Shown one piece after another: positions 20,470-32,135 of a DNA stretch of 64,000 nt (position 1 is the first letter of the stretch; the number at the start of each line of letters is the position of its first letter). Where the stretch lies: the NCBI GenBank assembly GCA_024230295.1, contig JAAERN010000032.1, positions 1-64,000 on the forward strand, written 5' to 3'. The notes under the pieces are model-generated. The model was not told where the DNA came from. It made no database searches and saw nothing but the letters and a program-made list of their open reading frames with translations. This stretch comes from Planctomycetota bacterium. Lineage in GTDB: Bacteria > Planctomycetota > Phycisphaerae > Phycisphaerales > SM1A02. The position numbers were made by a program, and so were the translations under genes.

Positions 20470-21688
20470 CGATGATTCTCCGGATGGCTGCTTCGGTGGC
20501 CTCAAGTTCGGCTTCGGTGTTGAAGAATGCAGGCGCGATGCGCGCCGTTGCGGAATAGCCGAGCCGTTCGAGAATGGGCTGCGCGCAGTGGTGTCCTGCG
20601 CGGATAGCGATGCTATGTCGATCGAGCATCGCCCCAACGTCCGCGGGGTGCATGCCGTCGATCACGAACGAGATCGCACCGGCGCGGTGCGAAGGTGTGC
20701 CGACGAGTTGAACGCGGTCGATTGACTTAAGACGTGTCACCATGTCCGCCAGCAGGGCAGTCTCTCGATTGGCGATTGTGTCCATGCCGATCCCAGAGAG
20801 CCAGTCGACCGCGCCGCCCAGGCCGATCGTTCCGCCGACATTCGGCGTGCCGGCCTCAAACTTCCATGGGACATCGTTCCAGGTGCTGTCGGCGAACGAC
20901 ACTGAGCGAATCATGTCGCCGCCACCTTGCCATGGTGGCATGGCTTCGAGTTGAGCCCCTGAACTGAGTAGTCCACCAATACCGGTGGGCGCATACATCT
21001 TGTGGCCGCTGAAGACGAAGAAGTCGCAGCCAATCGCGGTGATATCGACCGGCATGTGCGGCACCATCTGGGCGCCGTCGACGAGTGTTGTGATCCCGCG
21101 AGCCTTCGCGGTGGCGCAAAGCTCGGCGATCGGTGTCACCGTGCCAAGCGCATTGCTGACGCCGGTCATGGCAAGCAGACGCGTACGATCGGTCATCGCA
21201 TCGATGACCGTATCGAGGTGCAGTTCGCCCGCATCATCAACATCGGCCACACGAAGTACGCATCCACGGCGGGCGCAGAGCAGTTGCCACGGCACGATGT
21301 TGGCGTGATGCTCAAGCGCAGAGATCAGGACTTCGTCGCCAGCACCGAGATTCGTCTCACCCCACGATCCGGCTACGAGATTGATTGCTTCGGTCGTTCC
21401 TCGGGTGAAGACAAGTTCACCGCCACCAAAGAATGCGGCGATGCGGCGCCGGGCGTCTTCGTAGGCGTGCGTGGCTTCGCCCGAAAGTGTGTGGACACCG
21501 CGGTGGACGTTTGCGGGGAACTGTGATTCATAGGTGAGAACAGTGTCAAGGACGGCCTGCGGGCGAGGCGTCGTGGCGGCGTTGTCGAGGTAGATGAGTG
21601 GCTTGCCGTGAATATCGCGACTGAGCGCCGGAATACCGTCACGGATAGCCATGATATTTGGGCAGGTCGTTGCGTCTATGTCCGTCAC
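20456..21688 (-). CDS. sufS: Cysteine desulfurase SufS
   Basis: PLIYLDNAATTPRP, FTRGTTEAINLVA, SGHKMYAPTGIG, RAGHHCAQP; GTG start at 21688 assumed from GTGA overlap with sufD stop (alternative ATG 21652). Confidence 0.93.
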   Translation of the reverse strand: MTDIDATTCPNIMAIRDGIPALSRDIHGKPLIYLDNAATTPRPQAVLDTVLTYESQFPANVHRGVHTLSGEATHAYEDARRRIAAFFGGGELVFTRGTTEAINLVAGSWGETNLGAGDEVLISALEHHANIVPWQLLCARRGCVLRVADVDDAGELHLDTVIDAMTDRTRLLAMTGVSNALGTVTPIAELCATAKARGITTLVDGAQMVPHMPVDITAIGCDFFVFSGHKMYAPTGIGGLLSSGAQLEAMPPWQGGGDMIRSVSFADSTWNDVPWKFEAGTPNVGGTIGLGGAVDWLSGIGMDTIANRETALLADMVTRLKSIDRVQLVGTPSHRAGAISFVIDGMHPADVGAMLDRHSIAIRAGHHCAQPILERLGYSATARIAPAFFNTEAELEATEAAIRRIIDVFG

Positions 21689-22974
21689 AGTGACACGATG
21701 CCTTCGTCGAGCATCTCGGCGCCAGGAAGCTGCGCGAGAATTCGCCTCGCGAGGTGGCTGCGAAGCGATTGAAGCGGCACTTCGTTGATGACCTCGGCTG
21801 CAAAGGCCCATGCCAGCAAGGCTCGGGCAGTTGACTCGGGCACACCGCGGGCGCGCAGGTAGAAGAGGGCTCCTGGATCAATCTCGCCTGTGGTGGCGCC
21901 ATGCGTGCACTTGACGTCGTCGGCGTAGATCTCAAGTTCCGGGCGGCTCCACGACTTGGCGTCGGGGCTCAGCAGGAGATTGCGGCTGGTCTGAACAGCG
22001 TCGGTTCCATGCGCACCGTGGTTGACGAAGATTCTTGCTGCGAACGCGGCAGAAGACTGATCGGGCAGCAGGTGTTTGAAGATTTCGCGGCTGGTGCAGC
22101 CGGGGGCCATGTGCGCGACGAGGATTCTGCTGTTGATGTGCCGATCACCGTCGCCAATGCCGAATCCTCGGAGGGCTGCATGCGCGCCTTCACCGTCGAG
22201 TGACGCGTGGGCGATCGTTCGCACCGTCCGTCCGCCGACTGTGAGGACGACCGACTCGAAGGTGCTGCCTGCAGCCTGGCGGGAGGCGATGCCGCCCATG
22301 TGCCAAGTTTGATCGTCGTGTTCGACGAGGCGGGCATGATTGCACTTGGCGCCTTCCTTGAGTTCGACCTCGGTCATGGGCGTGACCAATGCTGGTCCTG
22401 TGCCGCCCCAACTCTCCAGCACACAGGCGGTTGCGTTGCGGCCGAGGCGGATGACGACTCGAAGCGTGCTGGCAATCGGGTCGGCATCGGGTGACGAGAG
22501 ATGCACGATGTGAAGTGGTTTGGAAAGCGACTGTCCGTCGGGGACTTCAATAAGCACACCATCTTCGACAAGCGCGGTGGAGAGCTGTGCGAACGGGTCG
22601 TCTGAAAAGTCGGCCACTCGATCGAGGTGGGTTTCGTTGAGCATCGGACTCAGCAGCCGCACGCCCTCCGGTAGGTCAGAACTCGCGGCCGCATCGAACC
22701 TGCCGTTGACAAAGATCAGTCTGACATCGGTTCCCTTGATGTCGAACGCAGCGAGTTCGCCGCGGTCGGCAGTCGCATTTGGTCCCAGGTGCCACGCCGT
22801 GTCGGCGGCCTCTTTCAGGTTGCAGTACTTGAAAGCGTCATCGTTCTTAGAAGGCCAGCCAAGTTCATGAAGCCGCTCGCAAGCCGCGCGCCGCTGGTCT
22901 CCCATCGACTTCGCTGCGAGTGCATCGATCGAATCGCAGAGTGGACACACATTGTCAAGCGTCTTGATGCACAT
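21685..22974 (-). CDS. sufD: Fe-S cluster assembly protein SufD
   Basis: LLSPDAKSWSRPELEIYADDVKCTHGATTGEIDPGALFYLRARGV, immediately upstream of sufS. Confidence 0.93.
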   Translation of the reverse strand: MCIKTLDNVCPLCDSIDALAAKSMGDQRRAACERLHELGWPSKNDDAFKYCNLKEAADTAWHLGPNATADRGELAAFDIKGTDVRLIFVNGRFDAAASSDLPEGVRLLSPMLNETHLDRVADFSDDPFAQLSTALVEDGVLIEVPDGQSLSKPLHIVHLSSPDADPIASTLRVVIRLGRNATACVLESWGGTGPALVTPMTEVELKEGAKCNHARLVEHDDQTWHMGGIASRQAAGSTFESVVLTVGGRTVRTIAHASLDGEGAHAALRGFGIGDGDRHINSRILVAHMAPGCTSREIFKHLLPDQSSAAFAARIFVNHGAHGTDAVQTSRNLLLSPDAKSWSRPELEIYADDVKCTHGATTGEIDPGALFYLRARGVPESTARALLAWAFAAEVINEVPLQSLRSHLARRILAQLPGAEMLDEGIVSL

Positions 22975-22976
22975 GG

Positions 22977-23741
<765 letters not shown>

Positions 23742-23752
23742 GGTGTCTCTTT

Positions 23753-25216
23753 CTAGCCAACGCTGTCCTCAAGGCTCACGGCAAGCAGTGCCTTGGCCTC
23801 GACGGCGAATTCCATCGGGAGCTCCGCGAAAACTTCGCGGCAGAACCCATTGACGATCATCGACACCGCGTCTTCGGACGAAATGCCCCGTTGATTGCAG
23901 TAGAAGATCTGGTCTTCCCCGATCTTGGTGGTCGATGCTTCGTGTTCGACTTGCGCGGTGCAGTTCTCGACTTCGATGACCGGGAACGTATGTGCGCCGC
24001 ATTCGTCACCCATGAGCATCGAGTCGCATTGAGTGTAGTTTCGCGAGTCGGTGCTTCCGGGCAGAATCTTGACGAGGCCTCGATACGTGTTGTGGCCCTT
24101 GCCAGCGCTGATTCCTTTGGAAACGATGTTGCTGTGCGTTCGCTTGCCGACGTGAATCATCTTTGTGCCGGTGTCAGCCTGCTGGTAGTTGTTGGTGAGG
24201 GCGACCGAGTAGAACTCGCCGATGCTGTCATCGCCCTTGAGAATGCAGGATGGGTACTTCCATGTCATCGCCGATCCAGTTTCGACCTGCGTCCACGAGA
24301 TGTGACTGCGATCGCCTGAGCAAAGACCTCGCTTGGTGACGAAGTTGTAGATGCCGCCTACACCGTTTTCGTCACCGGGATACCAGTTCTGAATCGTTGA
24401 GTACTTGATCTCAGCGTCTTCCATAGCGACAAGTTCAACCACAGCAGCGTGCAACTGGTTCTCGTCGCGTTGCGGGGCGGTGCAGCCTTCGAGATACGAG
24501 ACGTAGGCGCCCTCATCAGCCACGATGAGCGTTCGCTCGAATTGGCCGGTGTTCATCTGGTTGATTCGGAAATAGGTGCTCAGTTCCATCGGGCAGCGGA
24601 CGCCCTTGGGGATGTAGACGAACGACCCATCTGTGAAGACGGCGGCATTGAGCGCAGCAAAGAAATTGTCGGTGCGAGAGACGACCTTGCCAAGGTACTT
24701 CTTGACGAGCTCGGGATGCTTCTGCACCGCTTCAGAGAAGGGGCAGAAGATGACTCCTGCTTCGGCGAGTTTGTCTCGAAAGGTCGTAGCGACAGAGACG
24801 CTGTCGAACACTGCGTCGACGGCCACGCCAGCGAGCGCCGCGCGTTCTTCGAGTGGGATGCCGAGTTTCTCGTAGGTCTCAAGAAGAATCGGGTCGACCT
24901 CGTCCAGACTTTTCGGCCGATCCTCATCGCGTTTCGGCGCGGAGTAATACGAGATTGCCTGATAATCGATGGGCCGCCAATCGTGATCGGGCCAGTGCGC
25001 CCACTCGGGTTCGACCATGTCCTTCCACTTGGCGAACGCGCCGAGCCGCCATTCCAGCATCCACTCGGGTTCTCCCTTGCGGGCGGAGATGATTCGGATG
25101 ACCTCTTCGTTGAGTCCAGGCGGCAACGTGTCCGTATCGATGTCGGTTACGAATCCCCACTTGTAGTCCGATTGCTCGGCCCACTGATCCAGCGTTGTAT
25201 TGGGGTCGTGTGGCAT
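23753..25216 (-). CDS. sufB: Fe-S cluster assembly protein SufB
   Basis: [71 protein letters not shown]. Confidence 0.96.
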   Translation of the reverse strand: MPHDPNTTLDQWAEQSDYKWGFVTDIDTDTLPPGLNEEVIRIISARKGEPEWMLEWRLGAFAKWKDMVEPEWAHWPDHDWRPIDYQAISYYSAPKRDEDRPKSLDEVDPILLETYEKLGIPLEERAALAGVAVDAVFDSVSVATTFRDKLAEAGVIFCPFSEAVQKHPELVKKYLGKVVSRTDNFFAALNAAVFTDGSFVYIPKGVRCPMELSTYFRINQMNTGQFERTLIVADEGAYVSYLEGCTAPQRDENQLHAAVVELVAMEDAEIKYSTIQNWYPGDENGVGGIYNFVTKRGLCSGDRSHISWTQVETGSAMTWKYPSCILKGDDSIGEFYSVALTNNYQQADTGTKMIHVGKRTHSNIVSKGISAGKGHNTYRGLVKILPGSTDSRNYTQCDSMLMGDECGAHTFPVIEVENCTAQVEHEASTTKIGEDQIFYCNQRGISSEDAVSMIVNGFCREVFAELPMEFAVEAKALLAVSLEDSVG

Positions 25217-25341
25217 AAAGGCGGGTTCGTGGGCTGGGGGCGATACTTGCAAACGAATCTCAAGTAGAACTGTTCGTCCTTGAGGAATCCACTATAATAG
25301 CGATTTCGGGATCGATTTGAGTCCCAGCCAGGAGTTCCGCC
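25217..25341. promoter_or_regulatory. Divergent suf / sufA-like intergenic control region
   Basis: 125-nt gap between divergent starts; consensus -10-like TATAAT at 25293-25298 (plus), with TATTAT on the minus strand; no convincing -35. Confidence 0.4.
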
Positions 25342-25716
25342 ATGTCCGTGATCATCACCGAGACCGCTGCACGAGAGATCGCCTCCATTGTTCGCCAGCA
25401 GGATCTCGATGCCAAGGCAATCCGCCTTCGCGTGGGTGTCAAAGGTGGCGGCTGCTCCGGCTTCTCGTATCTCTTGGATCTCACTGAAACAACCCGCGAT
25501 TCGGACGAGACGTGGGACTTCGACTACGAACTCGAGAAGGCTGACGGCGAGGGCAAGGAGCCCTTCAAGCTTCGCGTGATCTGCGACCCGAAGAGCCTTT
25601 TGTATCTCAATGGCACCGAGATCGACTTCAAGGACGAGATCATGGGCCGTGGGTTCGTCTTCAACAACCCGAACGCGACCAGCAGTTGCGGTTGCGGAAG
25701 CAGTTTCAGCGCGTAG
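25342..25716 (+). CDS. A-type Fe-S carrier (SufA/IscA/ErpA family)
   Basis: LRVGVKGGGCSGFSYLLDL and C-terminal SCGCGSSFSA. Confidence 0.93.
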   Translation: MSVIITETAAREIASIVRQQDLDAKAIRLRVGVKGGGCSGFSYLLDLTETTRDSDETWDFDYELEKADGEGKEPFKLRVICDPKSLLYLNGTEIDFKDEIMGRGFVFNNPNATSSCGCGSSFSA

Positions 25717-26062
25717 CGCGGCCTGCTATGCAACCCAATTGGTGACCGATTTCGGCAGCCGCATAACGCGGTCGATTTCGCCCAAGTATGAACCCTCGCC
25801 GACCGTCTCAACGATGTTCGTGTGGGCTGCCCTCGGCTGAGAACGAGAGAAGAATCAACGCACATACGCCAGATACTGGGCCCAATCGCATGGGAAGGAG
25901 CTCCTTTGCTGGGCAGCGCATATAAATGGGAACCTACAAAGTGTTGGTTGGTGGGTCCCGATCATTGAGAAGTTGCTCCAGACCGGCCTCGCCAGATCGC
26001 GCAGATCAACTTCCCACCGCCCCATGGGTACAGAACCGCCGATTTGCTATCCTTTGTTCGCA

Positions 26063-27202
26063 ATGTCCAACAACCAGCCAATGACCATCAAATCGATCGT
26101 GACCAATATTGTGTGCGTGCTGATCATCGCTCCTGTGGTGACGGCTCTCATTGTGTGGGCAGCGATGGTGCTGCGCCCGGATCCGCCGCCGCAGACGATG
26201 TCGCCGCACGCGGCGACAAGTCACACGGCTGTCATCCGCCCCGCACCGCACATGCCGGTTTCGGGGCGGACGGTCTATATGGCCAACTGTGCGCGGTGTC
26301 ATGGTGCTACTGGCGATGGCAATGGAACCGAAATACTCGACCGGCCAGCAAGATCATTTCTTGCTGGTGGCTTCTCGTTTGGCAATACGACCGAAGCGAT
26401 TCGCCGAGTCGTGCAACATGGAATCGCCGGAACGCCGATGCCCGGATTTGCCGGCGTGCTTGGCGCCTCTCAAACTGGCGCCGTTGTGAAGTATGTACAA
26501 GCCATGGCCCCAGTTGCGCCACCCGTCGGTGACGAAGCGGAAATGGTTGTCGGCGATCACCCCCGGGTCATTCGGGGCATGCTGCCGCCGCGTGGCCCGT
26601 GGGACGAAGTCCAGCCCCGGGGATTGATTGTCGGAGGAACGGACGGGCTGGCGCTTTCGTATGACGTTGACGATGTTCGGTTTCGGGTGGCGCGTCAAGG
26701 ACCGTTTGTCCGGCGAACCGACTGGGAAGATCGTGGGGGTACGCCGCTCCAGCCACTTGGGCGCGTCATTCACTTTGCAGGCGTCACCGCGCCGTTCTGG
26801 AAGGGCGGGGAGCCGGTGGCGGCGGACTTTCTTGGGACCAGTACACAGGGCGAGCGAGCGTCGGTGCGTTTGGCAGTCGGCGAAGCCGTCATTGCCGAAC
26901 AGGCAGCGATCGATTCACACAAGTCGCTGCCTGGATATGTTCGTACGCTGAATGTCACCGGTGACGCGAGTGGCCTGCTGATGTCAATTCCGTCGTTTGA
27001 AGAGGCTGTCTTTCTCGGAGACAGCGACGGATGGAACTGGTGGCGGGGCGGCGATGATGTGATTGGCGTTCAGGGGGCCGAACGATCTGGCGAGCGCGTA
27101 GCGCTGCCGCCAACGGGAACGGTGAAACTGTTGGTGCTGCCCAGTGTTGATGCCGAGCGAGCTGCCGCGGCAGGCATTCCGACCAAGGCACCGACATCAT
27201 GA
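26063..27202 (+). CDS. Membrane-anchored mono-heme cytochrome c with long C-terminal domain
   Basis: N-terminal TM; YMANCARCHGATGDGNG (CxxCH), GTPMPGF distal ligand motif. Confidence 0.85.
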   Translation: MSNNQPMTIKSIVTNIVCVLIIAPVVTALIVWAAMVLRPDPPPQTMSPHAATSHTAVIRPAPHMPVSGRTVYMANCARCHGATGDGNGTEILDRPARSFLAGGFSFGNTTEAIRRVVQHGIAGTPMPGFAGVLGASQTGAVVKYVQAMAPVAPPVGDEAEMVVGDHPRVIRGMLPPRGPWDEVQPRGLIVGGTDGLALSYDVDDVRFRVARQGPFVRRTDWEDRGGTPLQPLGRVIHFAGVTAPFWKGGEPVAADFLGTSTQGERASVRLAVGEAVIAEQAAIDSHKSLPGYVRTLNVTGDASGLLMSIPSFEEAVFLGDSDGWNWWRGGDDVIGVQGAERSGERVALPPTGTVKLLVLPSVDAERAAAAGIPTKAPTS

Positions 27203-29679
27203 TCGGGTTCCTTCTGCCGGCATTGCTGTGCGGTGATCCTGCGCAGGCGTGGATCGTTGAGACGATTCCCACGCCCGACGGCGAGGTAGTGGAAGTAGGC
27301 GGCATCGCGTTTCCCGATGATGATGCCATCGCGGTCAGCACGCGCCGCGGCCGCGTGTGGCGGGTTGATGGCGCGCTCGACACTGATCCTTCGGACGCGG
27401 TGTGGACGTTGATGGTGGAAGGTCTCTGGGAAGGCCTTGGACTGGACCGCGACGGGGATGATCTGATTGTTCTGCAGCGAGGGGAGCTTTCTCGCTTGCG
27501 CGATGTCGACGGTGATCATGTTGTCGATGAGATCGATGTTGTGACGCAGGACTGGGGACTCTCGGACAACTACCACGAGTACGCCTTCGGGCTTCCTCGT
27601 GACTCGGAGGGCAATCGCTTCCTGTCGCTGAACCTCGGGTTCGGATCGCCTGAATGGTGGCATGGCCAGTCGTCCGAGCCATATCGTGGGTGGGTTCTCC
27701 GAGTGTCGCCGGAGGGAGAGATTGAGCCATGGGCTTGTGGATTCCGGAGCCCGTGCGGACTCGGGTTCGATGCACAGGGCCGCTTGCTCGCGACCGACAA
27801 CCAGGGTGATTGGATGCCGAGTTCACCTATCTTTGTGGTCGAGCGAGATGGATTTCATGGGCATCCCGCGGGGCTTCAGTGGACCGAGTCCTATGGACAC
27901 GGCGAGGAATCCCCGGACAACCGTGAGCCGCCCGATGTCGAACGCGTTCCGGCTGCGATCTGGATTCCATATGAATGGTCACGATCGACCGGCAACCTTG
28001 TGGCCGACACGACTGGCGGTCGATTCGGTCCGTTTATGGACCAACTTTTTGTCGCGGAGCTTACGACAGGCCGTGTTCTGCGCGCTGAGATCGAAGACAT
28101 TGATGGGACGCCGCAGGGCGCCGTGTGGCCGTTCGTGGATCGTGTCGGATCGGTCGCGCGTATTGCGTTCGCGCCGGATGGATCGCTTGTGTGTGGTCTG
28201 ACCAATCGGGGCTGGGGTGGCCTTGCTCCAGGCAGTGGCGTCAAACGCATCACATGGACGGGCGAGACGCCGCTCGAGATGAACCATGTCCGTATCGCAC
28301 CAGCGGGCTTCGATATTGAGTTCACCAAGCCGATTGCTGGCGGCGTGCTTCCGAGTCAGATCGAGGTTGACTCCTATGACTACAACTGGTGGTGGAAGTA
28401 CGGATCGCCCGAAAAGCGGCGTGGCTCATTGGATGTGACCAAGGCTGTGCTGTCAGCGGATGGGCGCACACTTGGTGTGACAATTCCGGAAATACGCGCG
28501 GGCCGAGTTGTGCGAATGAAACTGCACGGCATCGCTACTGAATCGGGCGAACCACTACGAACCGAGGAAGTCGCCTATACGGTGAATCGTCTGCTCGGAG
28601 GCGAACTGAGGCAAGTAGCCCGGCAAGTGGCGGCCCCGCCACTTGAGTCAATGAACGAAGATGAGTCGGGCTGGCTGCGACTGACATGGGGCGAACCTAC
28701 CGAGTTGTGGACTGGTGATTGGCGGCTTGCCAAGGACAAACTTGATCCTGCCGACCGCAGCAGATTCACCGGTGCGGCTGGGAACAGCGTGCTCGTCAAC
28801 GACAAGACAGATGACGACTTCGTGCTTCGCGGAGCAATTCCTGCGGCGGCGCGGATGCGTGCATCGATCATGCTTCCAAAGATGGGCGCGATTGCGTTTG
28901 GTCTGCCGGGCGGATCAAGGCTCGTGGTGAGAGACTTGGAGGGAAGTGGGTCGGTCACGGTTCTCGATGTATCGGGGGCCGTTGTTGCGAAAGCGCAGAG
29001 CGACGCGTGGCGGGGAGCCGGCCAGTGGCATGAACTTGAATATGCCGTTACATCAAGTGGTCTCTCCGAGGTCTTGCTTGATGACATGCGTGTTCTTGAA
29101 GACGTCAAACGACCCGGCGAAGCGAAGCCCGGTTGGATCCGCATCGCTGGCGATGTTGGTCCGGCAGGCGTGGCGGATATACGAATCAAGATTGAGAAAC
29201 CAGCCGCCAATGAGGGTGGAATCTCGTTGATTGACAAGTCGTTGCAGTTGACCGAGTCCTTGTGGGGCGGACTTGGTTCTGAAGGTTTGTCACTGCGGGG
29301 ATCGGGCCGCGTGCAACTCGCCGCCGGCCTGCCGGCTCGCGGGGTGGTTCACGCCAAGATTCGTTTTGAGAGTGCTACGACCGCACTCTTGGAGATTGGA
29401 GGGGCGAGCGTGGCAATCGCCGAGGGCCGAGCGGGCGAGCCGACAACCGGCAGTGTGATTGGTGTAGCGGATCTGGACGTCCGCCTCATTCCACCCGGCG
29501 TGTGGTATGACCTTGAAATTCGGCGAGACGGTGGCTGCATTCGCGTCGCGCTCAACGGGCTTGTGGTTGCAGACGAATGCGATGTTGCCTCGGACGGCCC
29601 CGTGGGTATTCTGCTGCAGAATGGCGGCGTGGACGTTGCCTCGTTGAGGCTGAATATCCCGCCCACAGCATCCGATTGA
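27199..29679 (+). CDS. Secreted L-sorbosone-dehydrogenase-like beta-propeller with C-terminal 3-keto-disaccharide hydrolase-like repeats
   Basis: GIAFPDDDAIAVSTRRGRVWRVDG...DNYHEYAFGLPRDSEGN...GCGF/PCGLGFDAQGRLLATDNQGDW; ATGA overlap with the upstream cytochrome gene. Confidence 0.75.
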   Translation: MIGFLLPALLCGDPAQAWIVETIPTPDGEVVEVGGIAFPDDDAIAVSTRRGRVWRVDGALDTDPSDAVWTLMVEGLWEGLGLDRDGDDLIVLQRGELSRLRDVDGDHVVDEIDVVTQDWGLSDNYHEYAFGLPRDSEGNRFLSLNLGFGSPEWWHGQSSEPYRGWVLRVSPEGEIEPWACGFRSPCGLGFDAQGRLLATDNQGDWMPSSPIFVVERDGFHGHPAGLQWTESYGHGEESPDNREPPDVERVPAAIWIPYEWSRSTGNLVADTTGGRFGPFMDQLFVAELTTGRVLRAEIEDIDGTPQGAVWPFVDRVGSVARIAFAPDGSLVCGLTNRGWGGLAPGSGVKRITWTGETPLEMNHVRIAPAGFDIEFTKPIAGGVLPSQIEVDSYDYNWWWKYGSPEKRRGSLDVTKAVLSADGRTLGVTIPEIRAGRVVRMKLHGIATESGEPLRTEEVAYTVNRLLGGELRQVARQVAAPPLESMNEDESGWLRLTWGEPTELWTGDWRLAKDKLDPADRSRFTGAAGNSVLVNDKTDDDFVLRGAIPAAARMRASIMLPKMGAIAFGLPGGSRLVVRDLEGSGSVTVLDVSGAVVAKAQSDAWRGAGQWHELEYAVTSSGLSEVLLDDMRVLEDVKRPGEAKPGWIRIAGDVGPAGVADIRIKIEKPAANEGGISLIDKSLQLTESLWGGLGSEGLSLRGSGRVQLAAGLPARGVVHAKIRFESATTALLEIGGASVAIAEGRAGEPTTGSVIGVADLDVRLIPPGVWYDLEIRRDGGCIRVALNGLVVADECDVASDGPVGILLQNGGVDVASLRLNIPPTASD

Positions 29680-29751
29680 TTTAAGCCGTAGCCGGGCGGG
29701 TTACGGAGTCGTGTTGAGGACGGTGCCCTGTGTCTCAGTGCACCGAGCCAT

Positions 29752-30477
29752 TTATGGCGTGGTGGACTGAAGAACCGCTCCGAACCGACTCTCTTTGTTG
29801 TAAATGAGAAATGCGGAGACATCCTTGTAGTTGACGAAGGCAACCGGGCCAATGCCGCGCGCGTAGAAGACCCATGCCGAGTCCTGTATGGAAGCGGGCC
29901 CTACCTTTCCGTCGTAAGTAATCTTGATGAGGCGCGTGTCATAGTTTCCAGCGGGGACTTTGATCTGGAATCCGCCGAGATCTTGATATTCCATCTGCAA
30001 GGTGCCGGTGTAGGCGACCGTCGTTGTGTCGTTCAGGTCGTACACCTTGACCTCCACGGTCTCGGACACGATTGTTCCTGGCGTGATATTGCTGAGGATG
30101 AGGGGCTGTGCAGGTGTGTATTTACTGACAACCGCGTTGGGAATACTGACCGACGAGGGAATGCGGATGCCCGCCGTTGTCGGTTTCAGATAACGCGTCC
30201 ATTGAGAAGGATCCTTTTGGATCCACCTGGATGTTTGGTTAGTAATGCTGTTGATCGTGATGGACTCTGTCTTCCCGGCGTTCTTGCCACTGGTTCGTAC
30301 ATAAGCACGGACGGAATCCTGAAGTGGAATCCAGGCGGTTGGATCTACAACCGGCTTGACACTGCTCGATTGGATGATGACCTCGGTGCCGAGAAGGGCG
30401 AGTGCATTTTGGTCGGATTCGGGCAGTTGGGTGATCGGGTTGGCGAGAAGCAGGGCGGTGAACATCGTTGTCAACAT
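29752..30477 (-). CDS. Hypothetical secreted protein
   Basis: Isolated ORF with weak N-terminal signal peptide; no family recognised. Confidence 0.6.
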   Translation of the reverse strand: MLTTMFTALLLANPITQLPESDQNALALLGTEVIIQSSSVKPVVDPTAWIPLQDSVRAYVRTSGKNAGKTESITINSITNQTSRWIQKDPSQWTRYLKPTTAGIRIPSSVSIPNAVVSKYTPAQPLILSNITPGTIVSETVEVKVYDLNDTTTVAYTGTLQMEYQDLGGFQIKVPAGNYDTRLIKITYDGKVGPASIQDSAWVFYARGIGPVAFVNYKDVSAFLIYNKESRFGAVLQSTTP

Positions 30478-30619
30478 GGACGGGCTCCCTGAAGGCCTTC
30501 AGGCTACACCAGGAGGCCGATGAGCATGAGGCAGGCAAATCGATTTGCTTGCTCGCGTTCAATTGCTTTGGAATCTGGCCGTTGTGCGGTAGGGTGATGG
30601 CTGAGAGAGAGGATCCCCA

Positions 30620-32047
30620 ATGAACTATCGCTGTTTCGGTGTGTGTGGAGTCATGACTGTTCTTGGCACGCTGAGCGGAGTATCCGCCGACGTGCTGTTG
30701 GTGCCTGGGCAGTACGAGACGATTCAGGTTGCTATCGAAGACGCGATTGCGGGCGACACCGTTCAGGTGGCCGCGGGTCTCTACAACGAGCGGATCGACT
30801 TTCTCGGTAAGGCGATTGCAGTTGTTGGTGCAGGCGCTGCTGCAACAACAATCGATGGGTCCGGTCTCGACGGTCCGGTGGTCCGGTTCGCCTCCGAGGA
30901 AGCATCGTCGAGTGTGCTGGACGGATTTCGAATCGGGCACGGGTCCGGCGAGATGGTCACAGACCCGGTCTTCGGCCAGGTGAAATGCGGCGGCGGCATC
31001 TACATCGGGAGCGCTTCGCCGACAATTCGGAATTGCGAGTTGCGAAACAACGCGTCTTGGGGCGGCGCGGGAGCATGTGTGATCGGCGGGCAAGCAACGT
31101 TCTCAGATTGCGTTTTTGGCAACAATATCGCGGAAGGCCACGGCGGCGGCATGTACTTGCTGTACTCGGCGTTGCCGACGCTTGAGCGATGCCGTTTCGA
31201 AGCGAACACGGCATCTTGGGGAGGTGGCATGACGTGCCACGGCTTCAGTGATGTAACGATTCTGGACTGCGAGTTTGAGGGCAACATCACGAACAATGTC
31301 GGCGGCGGCATCTTCATTCGCTCAAGCAGCAGCCCGACGGTGGATGGATGCACGTTCATCGGCAATATTCAGATCAGTAATCCGGTCGGCAGCGGTGGTG
31401 GTATTTGCGTCTACGGAAGTGGAAACGGGGGCGGACCTTGCTATCCGATCATCAGCAACTGTCTGTTTGAGGGCAACACGGTTACTGGCGATGGCGGTGG
31501 CATGTCCAATGCGTATGGGAGTTACGCCACCGTGACGAACTGTACTTTTCGTGGAAACACGGGCGGCCGCGACGGCGGCGGTGTGGCGTGTGTTGGCGCG
31601 GATGATCCGGATGTGCCGAGCAACTCGCACCTTGTGAACTGTGTGTTTGAGGACAACTCGACGGCTGGTCGCGGCGGCGGATTTTTCTCTCGCGCCAGCG
31701 AACCGACACTCGAGGGATGCGTGATTCGTGGCAACACGGCGGATAGCGGTGGCGGCGCCTACTTCTTTGAGAGCCCACTGGCCGGGATGACTGATACGGC
31801 GATTTGCGGCAACTCGCTCGAGCAGGTCGTAGGCACCCACTACGACGGTGGTGGCAACTCGATCGACGAGGAGTGCGAAGTGTGCGCGGCCGATATCACT
31901 GGTGACGGTTTCGTGGGTGTTGATGACATTCTGGCGATCATCGGCGAATTCGGTCCGTGCGAGGGATGTGCGGCAGATGTGGACGGCGATGGCGTTGTCG
32001 GTGTGGATGACATCCTCATCGTGCTTTCGGCTTGGGGACCGTGCTGA
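30620..32047 (+). CDS. Secreted right-handed beta-helix protein with two GC-type dockerin repeats
   Basis: Repeated NCxFxGNTxxxxGGG units; C-terminal DITGDGFVGVDDILAIIGEFGPC...DVDGDGVVGVDDILIVLSAWGPC. Confidence 0.88.
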   Translation: MNYRCFGVCGVMTVLGTLSGVSADVLLVPGQYETIQVAIEDAIAGDTVQVAAGLYNERIDFLGKAIAVVGAGAAATTIDGSGLDGPVVRFASEEASSSVLDGFRIGHGSGEMVTDPVFGQVKCGGGIYIGSASPTIRNCELRNNASWGGAGACVIGGQATFSDCVFGNNIAEGHGGGMYLLYSALPTLERCRFEANTASWGGGMTCHGFSDVTILDCEFEGNITNNVGGGIFIRSSSSPTVDGCTFIGNIQISNPVGSGGGICVYGSGNGGGPCYPIISNCLFEGNTVTGDGGGMSNAYGSYATVTNCTFRGNTGGRDGGGVACVGADDPDVPSNSHLVNCVFEDNSTAGRGGGFFSRASEPTLEGCVIRGNTADSGGGAYFFESPLAGMTDTAICGNSLEQVVGTHYDGGGNSIDEECEVCAADITGDGFVGVDDILAIIGEFGPCEGCAADVDGDGVVGVDDILIVLSAWGPC

Positions 32048-32135
32048 GTCGCTGGCCCGCTCAAGTAGATTCCAAATTGCCTGTCGTCAATTTGTGGCAG
32101 TTGTGCGGCCATTGTGATTTTGAGGACTCATCACG

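Noticed and set aside
24449-25267. 272-aa plus-strand ORF antisense to sufB
   Set aside because: Shadow ORF opposite SufB; composition typical of the antisense frame.
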